Shown: positions 16,955-26,439, counted from the stretch's first letter. The stretch is DNA of 64,000 nucleotides from Geodermatophilaceae bacterium URHB0062 (GCA_000620185.1 JHVO01000008.1:124001-188000); one strand, 5' to 3'. The notes: generated by a model not told the origin, from the sequence alone. Program-made: numbers and translations.

Positions 16955-17199
16955 GGGGACACCTCCGGATAGAGACGGGCGATCGGGTCACCGGCGTCGA
17001 CGAGGTCGCCGTCGTGCACGAGCCACTCGGCCAGTACCCCGGCATAGCCCGCCGAGACGTCGATCTGGTCGCGACGGCCGCGGACGACGCCGAGCGGGCT
17101 GCCGGCCGCGAACCGGCTGCCCTCGGGGGCGTCGACCGGCCGGACCGTGCCGCGTGCCGGGGCGACGACGAGCCGCCAGTCGTAGCCGGGGTCGGTCAC
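16951..17199 (-). CDS. Small biotinyl/lipoyl-like protein lacking the modified lysine
   Basis: An 82-residue protein between fabD and fabH, overlapping both by 4 bp. GTG 17199 has GGAGG 6 bases upstream, inside the fabD 3' end. The sequence has the shape of a biotinyl/lipoyl hammerhead domain. APARGTVRPV is the first half. SAGYAGVLAEWLVHDGDLVDAGDPIARL is the second and resembles the A..AG.V.e..v..Gd.V..G..L..L pattern of biotin carriers, repeated here as SAGYAGVL and LVHDGDLVDAG. Where carriers have AMKM, this one reads GRRDQ, so there is no lysine to biotinylate or lipoylate. I know of no assigned function. It could be a structural part of the FAS or acyl-CoA carboxylase assembly, or a relic carrier (inference). 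Confidence 0.8.
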   Translation of the reverse strand: MTDPGYDWRLVVAPARGTVRPVDAPEGSRFAAGSPLGVVRGRRDQIDVSAGYAGVLAEWLVHDGDLVDAGDPIARLYPEVSP

Positions 17200-18134
17200 G
17201 CGGTACCTCCGAGCAGCTCGCGGGCGCGGTCGAGGTCCTTGGGCGCCGCGACGGCGAGGATCTCGATGTCCGAGCCCTTCCACTCGCGCTTGGCCAGGCC
17301 GGCGAGCGCGCCGGCCGGCGGCAGCTCGACCACGGCGGTCACACCCAGGTCGCGCAGGGTGGCCAGGCAGGAGTCGAAGCGCACCGGGCTGGTGACCTGG
17401 CTGACCAGCCGACGGACCACCTCGGCACCGGAGTCGACGGCGGCGCCGTCGGCGTTGGACAGCAGCCGCCGGCTCGGCTCGGCCGGGGTCAGGCCGCCGA
17501 CGACATCCTCGAGCTCCTCGCGTGCCGACGACATGTACGAGGTGTGGAAGGCGCCCGCGACCGAGAGCGGCATGATCCGGGCCTTCGCCGGTGGGTCGGC
17601 CTTGAGCGCCTCGAGCCCCTCGATCGCGCCGGCGGCCACGATCTGGCCCGCGCCGTTCATGTTGGCCGGGGTGAGGCCGTGCTTGTCGATCGCTGCCAGC
17701 ACCTCGTCGGGGTCGCCACCGAGGACGGCGGACATGCCGGTCGGCGTCAGCGCGCACGCGGCGGCCATCGCCCGCCCGCGCGCCGCGGTCAGCGCGATCG
17801 CGTCCTCGATGCTCAGCACGCCGGCCAGCGCCGCCGCGGTGAGCTCGCCGACGCTGTGGCCGGTGATGACGACGTCGCCGTTGGCGGGCGCCCCGGGCTC
17901 GGGCACCGCGCCGAGCTCCTGGGCCACGAACAGGCTCATCGCGACGACCAGCGGCTGGGTGACCGCGGTGTCCTTGATGGCCTCGGCGTCGCCGGTGGTG
18001 CCGAGGGTCAGCAGGTCGGCGTCGGCGATCTCACCGGCGCGGCGGAAGAAGGACTCGGCGCCAGGAAGCTCCAGCCAGTCGGTGAGCATTCCGGGCTTCT
18101 GCGCACCCTGTCCGGGGGCGAGGACGGCCAGCAC
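17196..18134 (-). CDS. fabD: Malonyl-CoA:ACP transacylase
   Basis: A transferase of about 312 residues that loads malonyl groups onto ACP. Ser94 in the nucleophile elbow GHSVGE and His197 in GAFHTSYM form the catalytic pair, and the N terminus has LAPGQGAQKPGM. GTG 18134 was chosen because family members begin within a few residues of APGQGAQ; a GTG at 18191 would add 19 unusual residues. It is the first enzyme gene of the FAS operon, about 210 bp downstream of the FasR-like gene. Its last four bases overlap the next start (GTGA). Confidence 0.92.
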   Translation of the reverse strand: MLAVLAPGQGAQKPGMLTDWLELPGAESFFRRAGEIADADLLTLGTTGDAEAIKDTAVTQPLVVAMSLFVAQELGAVPEPGAPANGDVVITGHSVGELTAAALAGVLSIEDAIALTAARGRAMAAACALTPTGMSAVLGGDPDEVLAAIDKHGLTPANMNGAGQIVAAGAIEGLEALKADPPAKARIMPLSVAGAFHTSYMSSAREELEDVVGGLTPAEPSRRLLSNADGAAVDSGAEVVRRLVSQVTSPVRFDSCLATLRDLGVTAVVELPPAGALAGLAKREWKGSDIEILAVAAPKDLDRARELLGGTA

Positions 18135-18270
18135 CCCCTCACCGTGCCAGTGCCCGTGGGGTCCTCGCGCCTCGAAGCGACACGAAAGCACAGCGGTGAT
18201 CTTTGTAGGAACCCTCTAAATCACTCTCGCGCAATAGGCGCGGAGGGGGCCCTTCGTGGTAGGGACCAGT

Positions 18271-18329
18271 GAAGGACGCCGTCCTCCTCATCCCTCGCAA
18301 GCTCGGGACGAGCCTCCGCACGGGGCCTG
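18271..18329 (+). repeat. Family A hairpin repeat, degenerate copy
   Basis: It starts GAAGGACG like the other copies. The inner stem CTCATCCC/GGGACGAG (18287-18294 / 18305-18312, one A-C mismatch) closes the loop TCGCAAGCTC, one base different from the usual TCGCAGGCTC. The outer stem is poor. Unlike the other copies, no plus-strand gene ends just before it; it lies between the fasR-like stop and fabD. Confidence 0.6.
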
Positions 18330-18347
18330 GCCGCTCACCGCTGCGAG

Positions 18348-19538
18348 TCAGTGCCAGAGTGAGCGGTCGCGGTCCAGCTGGGCGAGCGCGAGGGCCACCT
18401 GCAGGGTCCAGCTGCCCCGCGGATCGGTCGCCGAGAGCCCGGTCAGCTCGGCCGCCCGCCTCAGCCGGTACCGCACCGTGTTCGGGTGGACGAAGATCGC
18501 CCGGGCGCTGGCCTCGAGGTTGCCGCCGCTGTTGAGCACGGCTCGCACGGTCTCGAGGACCTCCCCGCCCGCCGCCTGCAGCGGGCCGGCCACCCGCTCC
18601 TGCAACGCGGCTCGCGCCAGCGGATCGCCGTCCAGGGCGCGCTCGGCGAGGAGGGCGTCGGCCGACACCGGGCGCGGCGCCTCGGGCCACCCCCGGGCGG
18701 CGCGGAGGCCGGCGAGCGCCACCGCCGCCGACTCACCGGCGCGGCTCAGGCCGTCGACGACGGGGCCGGTGACCACCGGGCCGTCCCCGAACTCCTCGCT
18801 CACCCGCTCCGCGACCGACTCCAGGTCCTGCTGGCCGCCGAGGACGACGACCAGCTGCTCGGCGTGCACGCCGACGAGCACCTCGGCGCGCAGCGACCGT
18901 GCCGCCCGGCGCACCTGTGCGTGGGGGTCGTCGATCCCGGTCGGCGCGGCGCCGACCTGCACCACGACCGGCGACATCGACGCCCAGCCCAGCGCGGCCG
19001 CCCGTCCGGAGAGCTCCTCGGACCGTTCCCCGCGCACGAGGGCGTCGACGACGAGGGCCTCCAGCCGGGCGTCCCAGGCGCCGCGGTTCTCCGCGAAGCT
19101 GGCGTAGACGTGCGCCGTCGCGAACGCGACCTCGCGGCTGAACTGCAGGACGGCGAGATGGAGGGCGTCCTCGTCACCGGGCTCGGCGACCGAGTCGACG
19201 TGGTCCTCCAGGACGTCGACGGTGACCCGGATCAGGTCGACGGTCTGCTTGAGAGCGACCACGCGCACCAGCTCGCGGGGCGCGGCACCGAACACCTCGC
19301 CGGTCAGCCGCGGCGGCCGGCCGGGGTCGCGGCACCACTCGACGAGCGAGGCGATCCCGGCCTGCGCGACGAGGGTCACCCACGAGCGCCGGTCGGCGGG
19401 CATGGCCCGGAACCAGGTCAGCTCGTCGTCCATCCGGGCGACGGCCTTGGTGGCCAGGGCGCCCGACGACCGCTCGAGCCGCCGCAGCGTCGCCGCGCTC
19501 GGCGCGCTCGGCGCCCGCGAGCTCCCCCGGGTGGTCAC
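18348..19538 (-). CDS. PucR/CdaR-type regulator, FasR-like
   Basis: A 396-residue regulator. A C-terminal helix-turn-helix of the PucR (HTH_30) type, GNLEASARAIFVHPNTVRYRL, lies at about 340-360, and the rest forms a GGDEF-like/linker sensory region seen in CdaR/PucR proteins. FasR of Streptomyces and corynebacteria relatives lies directly upstream of fabD and activates the fabD-fabH-acpP-fabF operon. The position and domain here match, so this is very likely that activator, probably sensing an acyl-CoA or lipid signal (from family knowledge). Its gene lies about 210 bp from fabD on the same strand. The GTG start at 19538 faces the divergent PAP2 gene. Confidence 0.85.
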   Translation of the reverse strand: MTTRGSSRAPSAPSAATLRRLERSSGALATKAVARMDDELTWFRAMPADRRSWVTLVAQAGIASLVEWCRDPGRPPRLTGEVFGAAPRELVRVVALKQTVDLIRVTVDVLEDHVDSVAEPGDEDALHLAVLQFSREVAFATAHVYASFAENRGAWDARLEALVVDALVRGERSEELSGRAAALGWASMSPVVVQVGAAPTGIDDPHAQVRRAARSLRAEVLVGVHAEQLVVVLGGQQDLESVAERVSEEFGDGPVVTGPVVDGLSRAGESAAVALAGLRAARGWPEAPRPVSADALLAERALDGDPLARAALQERVAGPLQAAGGEVLETVRAVLNSGGNLEASARAIFVHPNTVRYRLRRAAELTGLSATDPRGSWTLQVALALAQLDRDRSLWH

Positions 19539-19582
19539 CCGTTCAGCGTGTCACGGCCGAGGTCATCGGGGAGAGTGGAGCG

Positions 19583-20287
19583 GTGAGTGAACCCCTCGAC
19601 AGCACCGCGCCGGTCACCCGGAAGCGTGCCGCGCAGGCGGCTCCCGCGGCGACGGCCGTCACGGTGGCGTGCATCGTGGTGCTCGGTCTGCTCGGGGCAG
19701 GCGTGCGCACCGACTTCGGCCCCCAGTTGCGCCTGGACGGGGCGGTGAGCGAGGCGCTCTACGTCGGCGACCAGCGCGCCCGCGCCCTCGACGTCCTCCT
19801 GGAGGTGCTGACGACGCCCGGGTCGTCCTGGTTCCGGGTGGTCGTCTTCGTGCCGGCGCTGGTGCTGCTGCTGCGGCGCCGGCTCTGGTGGACGGCGGCC
19901 TGGCTGATCACCGCCGTCGCGCTCATCGGTCCGCTGAACACGCTGCTGAAGGTGTACTTCGGGCGGGTGCGTCCGGACTTCGCGCAGGGTGGCGCGCGGC
20001 TGGAGTCCCTGAGCTTCCCGAGCGGGCACTCCTCGGGGATCGCCACCCTGGTCACGGTCGCGCTGATCATGGCCTGGCCGCTGCTGGCCGCCCGCGCCCG
20101 GCATCTGGCGCTCGCCGCCGGCGTCCTGCTGGTCCTCCTGGTCGGGCTGACGCGCATGTGGCTGGGCGTGCACTTCGTCTCCGACGTCGTCGGCGGCTGG
20201 GCCCTGGGGGTCGGCTGGAGCCTGCTGACCGCCTTGGCGTTCGGGGCGTTCGCCGAGGGCCGGGCGGCGTTGCGGCCGACGTCGTGA
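19583..20287 (+). CDS. PAP2-family membrane phosphatase
   Basis: A 234-residue integral membrane protein with about six helices. The three phosphatase motifs are present: KVYFGRVRP (K.....RP), PSGHSSG and R.WLGVHFVSD (SR...H..D type). Such enzymes dephosphorylate phosphatidic acid, undecaprenyl diphosphate or similar lipids on the outer face of the membrane. The substrate is not resolved. It starts with GTG 19583 after GGAGAG. The next gene begins inside its stop codon (GTGA), so the two share a transcript. Confidence 0.88.
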   Translation: MSEPLDSTAPVTRKRAAQAAPAATAVTVACIVVLGLLGAGVRTDFGPQLRLDGAVSEALYVGDQRARALDVLLEVLTTPGSSWFRVVVFVPALVLLLRRRLWWTAAWLITAVALIGPLNTLLKVYFGRVRPDFAQGGARLESLSFPSGHSSGIATLVTVALIMAWPLLAARARHLALAAGVLLVLLVGLTRMWLGVHFVSDVVGGWALGVGWSLLTALAFGAFAEGRAALRPTS

Positions 20288-20829
20288 ACGACCTGCACCA
20301 GCGGATCCTGCTCACCGCGGACGACGGGTCACGCGGCCCGCTGCTGCGGATCGCCGACGACCGGCTCCCGCCCGGCGGCTCGTACGGGCGGCATACCCAC
20401 CGTGCGGTCGACGTCGTCGCCGTCGTCCTGACCGGCTCGCTGCGGCACGGGTGGGGGGACGGCGCCGTCGTCGAAGCCGGCGACGTCGCCGTGCTGCGGG
20501 CGGGGACGGGTCTCGATCACGACGAGACGGCCGGGGAAGACGGCGTCCGGGTGCTGCAGTGCTACCTGCGCAGCGCGGATCCGGCCGCTCCGCCGTCGCA
20601 CGAGGTGCACCGCGGGCCGCGCGGGTGGGTGGAGCTCGGCCGGTCCGACGCCCGGCTGTGGGTGGCGCGCGTGCTGCCCGGCGAGTCGGTGAGGGCGCCG
20701 GCGGGGCTGCTCGTGCTGCGCGGTGCCGACCGGGTGGTCGTGGAGCAGCAGTCCGGGGGCCCGGTTCCCGGGGCGGGGGCGGCCCTCGTCTGGCAGCTCG
20801 ACTCCGCCCGCCCCGCCTGGGCGGAGTAG
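20284..20829 (+). CDS. Pirin-like cupin protein
   Basis: A 181-residue bicupin-like protein. The first cupin core has the pattern GGSYGRHTHRAVDVVAVVLTGSLRHG...EAGDVAVLRAGTGLDHDE, close to the pirin/YhhW motif in which paired His and Glu residues bind a metal. Pirins bind Fe or other metals, and some act as quercetinases. The short C-terminal half looks degenerate. The start GTG 20284 overlaps the PAP2 stop, and the length is about 181 residues against 230-290 for typical pirins. The function is not assigned. Confidence 0.75.
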   Translation: MNDLHQRILLTADDGSRGPLLRIADDRLPPGGSYGRHTHRAVDVVAVVLTGSLRHGWGDGAVVEAGDVAVLRAGTGLDHDETAGEDGVRVLQCYLRSADPAAPPSHEVHRGPRGWVELGRSDARLWVARVLPGESVRAPAGLLVLRGADRVVVEQQSGGPVPGAGAALVWQLDSARPAWAE

Positions 20830-20867
20830 CGAGCGGGCTCCCGCGCCCCTGAGGGAGAGTGGGGTGC

Positions 20868-22067
20868 ATGCCGACCAGTGCGGATCTCCTGTCCGCTGCC
20901 TACAACGACGCCGACCGCACCATCGAGCTGCGTCGCCGGCTGCACCGGCACCCGGAGATCGGCCTGCACCTGCCGCAGACGCAGGCCACCGTGCTGGCCG
21001 GACTGGCCGACCTGCCGATCGAGGTCACCACGGGGAAGTCGACCAGCTCCGTCGTCGGCGTGCTCCGCGGCGCCCGCCCCGGCCCCACATACCTGCTGCG
21101 TGGGGACATGGATGCGTTGCCGGTGCACGAGGACACCGGCCTGCCGTTCGCCTCCGAGGTGCCCGGCGCGATGCACGCCTGCGGGCACGACACGCACGTG
21201 GCGATGCTGCTCGGCGCGGCCCGGCTGCTGGCCGAGCGGCGCGACCTGCTGTCCGGCCAGGTCGTGTTCATGGTGCAGCCGGGGGAGGAGGGCTTCCACG
21301 GCGCGCGCTTCATGCTCGAGGAGGGCCTGCTGGACGTCGTCCCGGATGCGCCGGTCAGCGGCGCGTTCGCGCTGCACATCTCGTCGACGATGCCCAGCGG
21401 GACGGTGAACGTCCGGCCCGGGCCGATGATGGCCGCGGCCGACCAGTGGCGCATGGTCGTCCGCGGGCGGGGTGGGCACGCCTCCGAGCCCTATGCCGCC
21501 GCGGATCCGATCCCGGTGGCGGCCGAGATCGTGCTGGCCCTCCAGTCGATGGTGACCCGGCGGGTGGACGTCTTCGACCCCGCGGTCGTCACGGTCGCGC
21601 ACATCGAGGCGGGCTCGACCAACAACGTCATCCCCGACAGCGCGTTCCTCGAGGGCACCATCCGCACCCTCTCGGCCGCCCAGCGCAGCCAGGTCGTGGC
21701 CTCGGTCCAGCGGGTGGCCACGCACGTGGCCGCCGCGCACGAGATGACCGTGGAGTTCGAGCACGTAGCGGGCTACCCGGTGACGGTGAACGACGCCGGG
21801 GCGGCCGCGGAGGTGCTCGAGACCGCGACCGACCTGCTCGGGGCGCCGGCCAGTGCTCTCATGCGCGCACCGCTCATGGGCGCGGAGGACTTCTCCTACG
21901 TGCTGGAGAAGGTGCCGGGCGCGATGGCGTTCCTCGGCGCCTGCCCGCCCGGCCTCGACCCGGCGACCGCGCCGGCCAACCACTCCAACCTCGTGGTGTT
22001 CGACGAGGAGCCGCTGCCGGCCGGGGTCGCCCTGTACGCAGAGATGGCCCTGCGCGCCCTGGCCTGA
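20868..22067 (+). CDS. M20-family amidohydrolase
   Basis: A 399-residue zinc/manganese-dependent amidohydrolase of the IAA-amino acid/hippurate hydrolase type. The N terminus has RRRLHRHPEIGLHLPQTQ. Metal ligands are in MHACGHDTHVAMLL and EEGFHGARFM, and GRGGHASEP is the dimerisation/lid domain. It hydrolyses an N-acyl amino acid (inference); the exact substrate is unknown. ATG 20868 is preceded by GAGGGAGAG. It is transcribed alone, about 38 bp after the cupin gene, so it may share that transcript. Confidence 0.88.
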   Translation: MPTSADLLSAAYNDADRTIELRRRLHRHPEIGLHLPQTQATVLAGLADLPIEVTTGKSTSSVVGVLRGARPGPTYLLRGDMDALPVHEDTGLPFASEVPGAMHACGHDTHVAMLLGAARLLAERRDLLSGQVVFMVQPGEEGFHGARFMLEEGLLDVVPDAPVSGAFALHISSTMPSGTVNVRPGPMMAAADQWRMVVRGRGGHASEPYAAADPIPVAAEIVLALQSMVTRRVDVFDPAVVTVAHIEAGSTNNVIPDSAFLEGTIRTLSAAQRSQVVASVQRVATHVAAAHEMTVEFEHVAGYPVTVNDAGAAAEVLETATDLLGAPASALMRAPLMGAEDFSYVLEKVPGAMAFLGACPPGLDPATAPANHSNLVVFDEEPLPAGVALYAEMALRALA

Positions 22068-22210
22068 CCTCGCGGCCGATCGGTTCCGGGGCGCCCGGAT
22101 GCGGCCCAGCGCGACATTCACATGCTTTTCACAGGCGGGCGCGAGTTTTTTCGGCGGGCGTGGGCGCATTCCTAGGGTCGGCCCCCATCCCCGAGAAGTT
22201 CGGAGCCGTC

Positions 22211-22723
22211 ATGCCCGAGACCGTATTCGGTCTGCCCACCCACGCGATCGTGGTGCACGCAACGGTGGTTCTGCTGCCGCTGGCGGCGCTGGCCGTGCTC
22301 CTGCACGCGTTCTGGCCGGACGCCCGACGCCGGCTGGGGGTCGTGACCCCCCTGCTGGCCGGTGTCGCGCTGGTCCTGGTTCCGATGGCGACGCAGAGTG
22401 GCGAGAGCCTCGAGCACACGGTCGGCGAGAACTCATTGGTCGAACAGCACGCCCAGCTGGCCGACGGCATGCTGCCCTGGGCCATCGGGCTGTTCGTCGT
22501 GGCTCTCGCCCTGTGGCTCCTGGACCGGCGGCGGGCCGGGGCACCTGAGCGGGACGTCAGCCGGGCTCGCTGGGTGCCGGTCGTGGCGGGGGTGCTCACC
22601 CTCGTCGCGGTCGTCGGCACGGTGCAGCAGATCGTCCGGGTCGGCCACGCCGGGGCGGAGGCCACGTGGCATGACGCCGTCTCGTCGTCGTCCTCAGGGG
22701 ACGGGGACGGCGACGAGGGCTGA
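22211..22723 (+). CDS. DUF2231 membrane protein
   Basis: A 170-residue protein with four transmembrane helices. Its opening GLPTHAIVVHATVVLLPLAALAVL is the DUF2231 motif with paired His residues near the membrane face. Related proteins occur near cytochrome or heme genes, but their function is unknown. ATG 22211 has GGAG 5 bases upstream. The C-terminal tail is Ser/Asp/Gly-rich. It is convergent with aceE, with a perfect 14-bp hairpin between them. Confidence 0.8.
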   Translation: MPETVFGLPTHAIVVHATVVLLPLAALAVLLHAFWPDARRRLGVVTPLLAGVALVLVPMATQSGESLEHTVGENSLVEQHAQLADGMLPWAIGLFVVALALWLLDRRRAGAPERDVSRARWVPVVAGVLTLVAVVGTVQQIVRVGHAGAEATWHDAVSSSSSGDGDGDEG

Positions 22724-22731
22724 GGACACGC

Positions 22732-22773
22732 GCGGAGTGGGAGGGACGCATTTTCCGCGCCCTCCCACTCCGC
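22732..22773. repeat. Family B hairpin, copy 1 (convergent terminator)
   Basis: A perfect 14-bp stem (22732-22745 / 22760-22773) closes the 14-base loop ACGCATTTTCCGCG. It lies 8 bp after the DUF2231 stop and 6 bp after the aceE stop. Read on the minus strand (aceE direction), the loop is CGCGGAAAATGCGT, nearly the same as the loop at 27059-27072. This position suggests a terminator for aceE and perhaps also for DUF2231. Confidence 0.8.
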
Positions 22774-22779
22774 TCGGGC

Positions 22780-25584
22780 TCAGGTTGCCGGGCTGGGGTC
22801 CGTCCGCTCCTCGGCAGGCGCGGCCTGCACGTCGTTTACCTGGTACTTCTCGACCGCCTCCCGGACGACCGACCGGTCGAGCTCGCCGCGGTCGGCCAGC
22901 GTGGCCAGGACGCGGACGACGATCGACTCGGCGTCGACGTGGAAGTGCCGGCGCAGCGCCGGGCGCGTGTCGGAGAGACCGAACCCGTCGGTGCCCAGGC
23001 TCGACAGCCCGCCGGGCACGTACGGCGCGAGCAGGTCGGGAACGGCGCGCATCCAGTCCGACACCGCGACGACCGGGCCCTCGGTGTCCTGCAGCCGCGA
23101 GGTGACGTAGGGGACCTGCGGGTCCTCGTCGGGGTGCAGGAAGTTGTGCTCGGTCGCCTCGTCGGCCTGCCGGCGCAGCTCGCCCCAGGACGTCACCGAC
23201 CAGACGTCGGCGGAGACTCCCCAGTCGTTGGCCAGCAGCTCCTGCGCCCGCAGCGCCCACGGGACGGCGACGCCGGAGGCGAGCAGCTGCGCCCGCTTGC
23301 CGTTCTCGATCTGCGGGCCCTCGGCGTAGCGGTACATGCCGGCCAACAGGCCCTGGACGTCGAGGTCCTCAGGCTCGGCCGGCTGGTTGAACGGCTCGTT
23401 GTAGACCGTCAGGTAGTACATGACCTCGGGGGAGCGGTGCCCGCCCAGCGGAGCGCCCGGGTCGTCGCCGTACATGCGCACCAGGGCGTCGCGCGTGATG
23501 TGGGCGACCTCGTAGGAGAAGGCAGGGTCGTAGCTCACCACCGCGGGGTTGCTGTGCGCGAGGAGCAGCGAGTGCCCGTCCTCGTGCTGGAGCCCCTCGC
23601 CGTTGAGCGTCGTCCGGCCCGCGGTCGCACCGAGGACGAAGCCGCGCGCCATCTGGTCGGCGGCCGCCCAGAACCCGTCACCGGTCCGCTGGAACCCGAA
23701 CATCGAGTAGAAGATGTAGATCGGGATCATCGGCTCGCCGTGCGTGGCGTACGACGTGCCGACGGCGGTGAACGACGCCGTGGAGCCGGCCTCGTTGATG
23801 CCCTCGTGCAGGATGACGCCCTGCTCGGACTCCTTGTAGGCCAGCATCAGCTCGCGGTCGACCGAGGTGTAGCGCTGGCCGGCCGGGTTGTAGATCTTGT
23901 GCGAGCTGAACAGGGAGTCCAGGCCGAAGGTCCGCGCCTCGTCCGGGATGATCGGCACGAAGCGGGGGCCGAGCTCCTTGTCCTTCAGCAGCTCCTTGAG
24001 CAGGCGGACGAACGCCATCGTCGTCGCCACCTCCTGCTTGCCGGAACCGCGCCGCAGGACGTCCAGGGCCTTGTCGTCGGGGGACTTGAGCTGCTTGAAC
24101 TCCGCACGACGACGCGGCACGGAGCCACCGAGCTGGCGGCGCCGCTCGAGCATGTACTCCAGCTCGTCGGAGCCCTCCGGCGGCTTGTAGTAGGGCGGCA
24201 GGGTCTTGTCCAGCGCCGAGTCGGGGATGTCGAGGTACAGCCGGTCGCGGAAGGCGGCCAGGTCCTCGGCGGTCAGCTTCTTCATCTGGTGGGTCGAGTT
24301 GCGGCCCTCGAAGTGGCTGCCCAGCGTCCAGCCCTTGATGGTCTTGGCCAGGATGACGGTCGGCTGGCCCTTGTGGTCCATCGCGGCCTTGTACGCCGCG
24401 TAGACCTTGCGGTAGTCGTGGCCGCCGCGGGAGAGGTTCCAGATCTCCTTGTCGCTGAGGTGCTCGACCATCTTGCGGGTGCGCGGGTCGCGGCCGAAGA
24501 AGTGCTCGCGGACGAAGGCGCCGTCCTCGGCCTTGTAGGTCTGGTAGTCGCCGTCGGTCGTCTGGTTCATCAGGTTGACCAGCGCGCCGTCGCGGTCGGC
24601 GGCGAGCAGCGCGTCCCACTCACGGCCCCAGATGACCTTGATGACGTTCCAGCCGGCGCCGCGGAAGAAGGACTCCAGTTCCTGGATGACCTTGCCGTTG
24701 CCGCGGACGGGTCCGTCGAGCCGCTGCAGGTTGCAGTTGATGACGAACGTCAGGTTGTCCAGTTCCTCGCGCGCGGCGATGCCGATGGCGCCGAGCGACT
24801 CGACCTCGTCCATCTCCCCGTCGCCGAGGAACGCCCAGACGTGCTGATCGGAGGTGTCCTTGATGCCACGCGCCTGCAGGTAGCGGTTGAACCGCGCCTG
24901 GTAGACGGCGTTCATGGGACCGAGGCCCATCGAGACGGTCGGGAACTCCCAGAACTCCGGCATCAGGCGCGGGTGGGGGTAGGAGGACAGGCCGCCGCCG
25001 GGGTGGCTGACCTCCTGGCGGAAGCCGTCCATCTGGTGCTCGGTCAGCCGGCCCTCGAGGAACGCGCGGGCGTAGATGCCGGGCGAGGAGTGCCCCTGGA
25101 AGTAGATCTGATCGCCGCCGCCAGGGTGGTCCTTGCCGCGGAAGAAGTGGTTGAACCCGACCTCGTAGAGGGAGGCCGACGACGCGTAGGACGAGATGTG
25201 GCCGCCGACGCCGATGCCCGGCCGCTGCGCGCGGTGGACCATGATCGCGGCGTTCCAGCGGATGTAGGCGCGGATCCGTCGCTCGACGTGCTCGTCGCCG
25301 GGGAACCAGGGCTCCCGCTCCGGCGGGATGGTGTTGATGTAGTCGGTGCTGCGCAGCGACGGGACGCCGACCCGCTGCTCGCGGCTGCGCTCGAGCATCC
25401 GCAGCATCAGGTAACGAGCGCGCCCCTGGCCCGCGTGGTCGACGACCGCGTCCAGCGAGTCGAGCCATTCCTGGGTCTCGTCCGGATCGGTGTCGATGAG
25501 TTGGCTCGGCATCCCGTTCGTGATGACCGAGCGGGGGCTGCCGGACTCCTGGACGGGGTCGCCGTCCTTCTGCGGTGCGCTCAT
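22780..25584 (-). CDS. aceE: Pyruvate dehydrogenase E1 component, homodimeric
   Basis: A 934-residue thiamine-diphosphate enzyme that decarboxylates pyruvate and passes the acetyl group to E2 lipoate. The thiamine motif [12 protein letters not shown]...[11 protein letters not shown] (about 245-285) is present, as are the opening [23 protein letters not shown] and the C-terminal part with [18 protein letters not shown]. The length is close to the about 890-930 of the family. In actinobacteria this E1 works with E2 and Lpd encoded elsewhere and links glycolysis to acetyl-CoA. ATG 25584 was chosen; an in-frame extension to 25620 has no family support. It is divergent from DUF3052 across 435 bp. 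Confidence 0.95.
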   Translation of the reverse strand: MSAPQKDGDPVQESGSPRSVITNGMPSQLIDTDPDETQEWLDSLDAVVDHAGQGRARYLMLRMLERSREQRVGVPSLRSTDYINTIPPEREPWFPGDEHVERRIRAYIRWNAAIMVHRAQRPGIGVGGHISSYASSASLYEVGFNHFFRGKDHPGGGDQIYFQGHSSPGIYARAFLEGRLTEHQMDGFRQEVSHPGGGLSSYPHPRLMPEFWEFPTVSMGLGPMNAVYQARFNRYLQARGIKDTSDQHVWAFLGDGEMDEVESLGAIGIAAREELDNLTFVINCNLQRLDGPVRGNGKVIQELESFFRGAGWNVIKVIWGREWDALLAADRDGALVNLMNQTTDGDYQTYKAEDGAFVREHFFGRDPRTRKMVEHLSDKEIWNLSRGGHDYRKVYAAYKAAMDHKGQPTVILAKTIKGWTLGSHFEGRNSTHQMKKLTAEDLAAFRDRLYLDIPDSALDKTLPPYYKPPEGSDELEYMLERRRQLGGSVPRRRAEFKQLKSPDDKALDVLRRGSGKQEVATTMAFVRLLKELLKDKELGPRFVPIIPDEARTFGLDSLFSSHKIYNPAGQRYTSVDRELMLAYKESEQGVILHEGINEAGSTASFTAVGTSYATHGEPMIPIYIFYSMFGFQRTGDGFWAAADQMARGFVLGATAGRTTLNGEGLQHEDGHSLLLAHSNPAVVSYDPAFSYEVAHITRDALVRMYGDDPGAPLGGHRSPEVMYYLTVYNEPFNQPAEPEDLDVQGLLAGMYRYAEGPQIENGKRAQLLASGVAVPWALRAQELLANDWGVSADVWSVTSWGELRRQADEATEHNFLHPDEDPQVPYVTSRLQDTEGPVVAVSDWMRAVPDLLAPYVPGGLSSLGTDGFGLSDTRPALRRHFHVDAESIVVRVLATLADRGELDRSVVREAVEKYQVNDVQAAPAEERTDPSPAT

Positions 25585-26019
25585 GCGCCCATCGTCTCCC
25601 TTCGCGGTCGTCGCCGTCACGCGGCGCGGCCGACATCCTGTGCAGTCACAGTCTCACTGCCGGGTCCCGCGCGCTCGGACTCCGGGGCTGCCATGACCCG
25701 GCACAGGCTTGCGCCAGGCGCACCATGCCCTACGCTTCCGCCAGCGGTGGCGCGGACCACGCCCGCCGTACCGGTCGACCGGCCGGGTTCTCGTCGGGCG
25801 GGGCCGAGAGGGGTGACATGACCAGGCTGCGGGCTACCTACCCGCTGGTCGTGATCGCTCCGGGCAGCGCCCGTCCCGACCTCGTCCGCACACCGTCGCC
25901 CTTGCGGGGACACCTGGGCGATCGCCCGTGAGGTTTCCACGCGCATTCGCGCTTCCGACAGGGCAGCATCCACCCCACCACCGATCAGCAGCGGTCCCAC
26001 CCATGGAGGAGCAGCACGG
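25585..26019. other. 435-bp divergent region between aceE and DUF3052
   Basis: The region should hold promoters for both genes. On the plus strand, a 37-codon frame (25818-25931) has a good GAGGGG site 4 bases before ATG and starts MTRLRATYPLVVIAPG. It could be a small protein or a leader peptide, but nothing else supports it. I see no riboswitch or recognised operator. Confidence 0.4.
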
Positions 26020-26439
26020 ATGAGCGTCGACAGCGCCGGCATGGCGGCCCGGCTGGGCGTCAAGTCGGGCATGGTCGTGCAGGAGCTCGGTTGGGACGAG
26101 GACGCCGACGAGGATCTGCGCGACGCCGTCATCGAGGCCTCCGGCAGTGAGATGGTCGACGAGGACACCGACGAGGTGGCCGACGTCGTCATCCTCTGGT
26201 GGCGTGAGGACGACGGCGACCTGTTCGACGCCCTGACCGACGCCATCACTTCCCTGGCCGACGACGGCGTCGTGTGGCTGCTGGTGCCGAAGTCGGGTCG
26301 CCCGGGGCATGTCGAGCCCGGTGACGTGACCGAGGTGGCGCCGACGGCGGGCCTGTCGCAGACCACCAGCATCTCCGCGGCCAAGGACTGGTCCGGCATC
26401 CGCCTGGTCACCCCGAAGACGGCCCGCACCCGCCGGTAA
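26020..26439 (+). CDS. DUF3052 family protein
   Basis: A 139-residue soluble, very acidic protein of an actinobacterial family. The opening AARLGVKSGMVVQELGWDEDADEDLR and the strand WLLVPKSGRPGHVEPGDV...QTTSISAAKDWSGIRLV define the family. Related proteins are annotated as unknown; some work links them to antibiotic resistance or cell-wall phenotypes, which I cannot confirm here. ATG 26020 has GGAGGAG 7 bases upstream. The last codon is followed at once by a family A hairpin. Confidence 0.85.
   Translation: MSVDSAGMAARLGVKSGMVVQELGWDEDADEDLRDAVIEASGSEMVDEDTDEVADVVILWWREDDGDLFDALTDAITSLADDGVVWLLVPKSGRPGHVEPGDVTEVAPTAGLSQTTSISAAKDWSGIRLVTPKTARTRR

Noticed and set aside
22939-25821. Long reading frame of about 960 codons opposite aceE
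   Set aside because: It is antisense to a well-matched AceE, its composition is shadow-like (Val/Gly/Arg/Glu-rich) and it has no family pattern. High GC makes long antisense frames common here.
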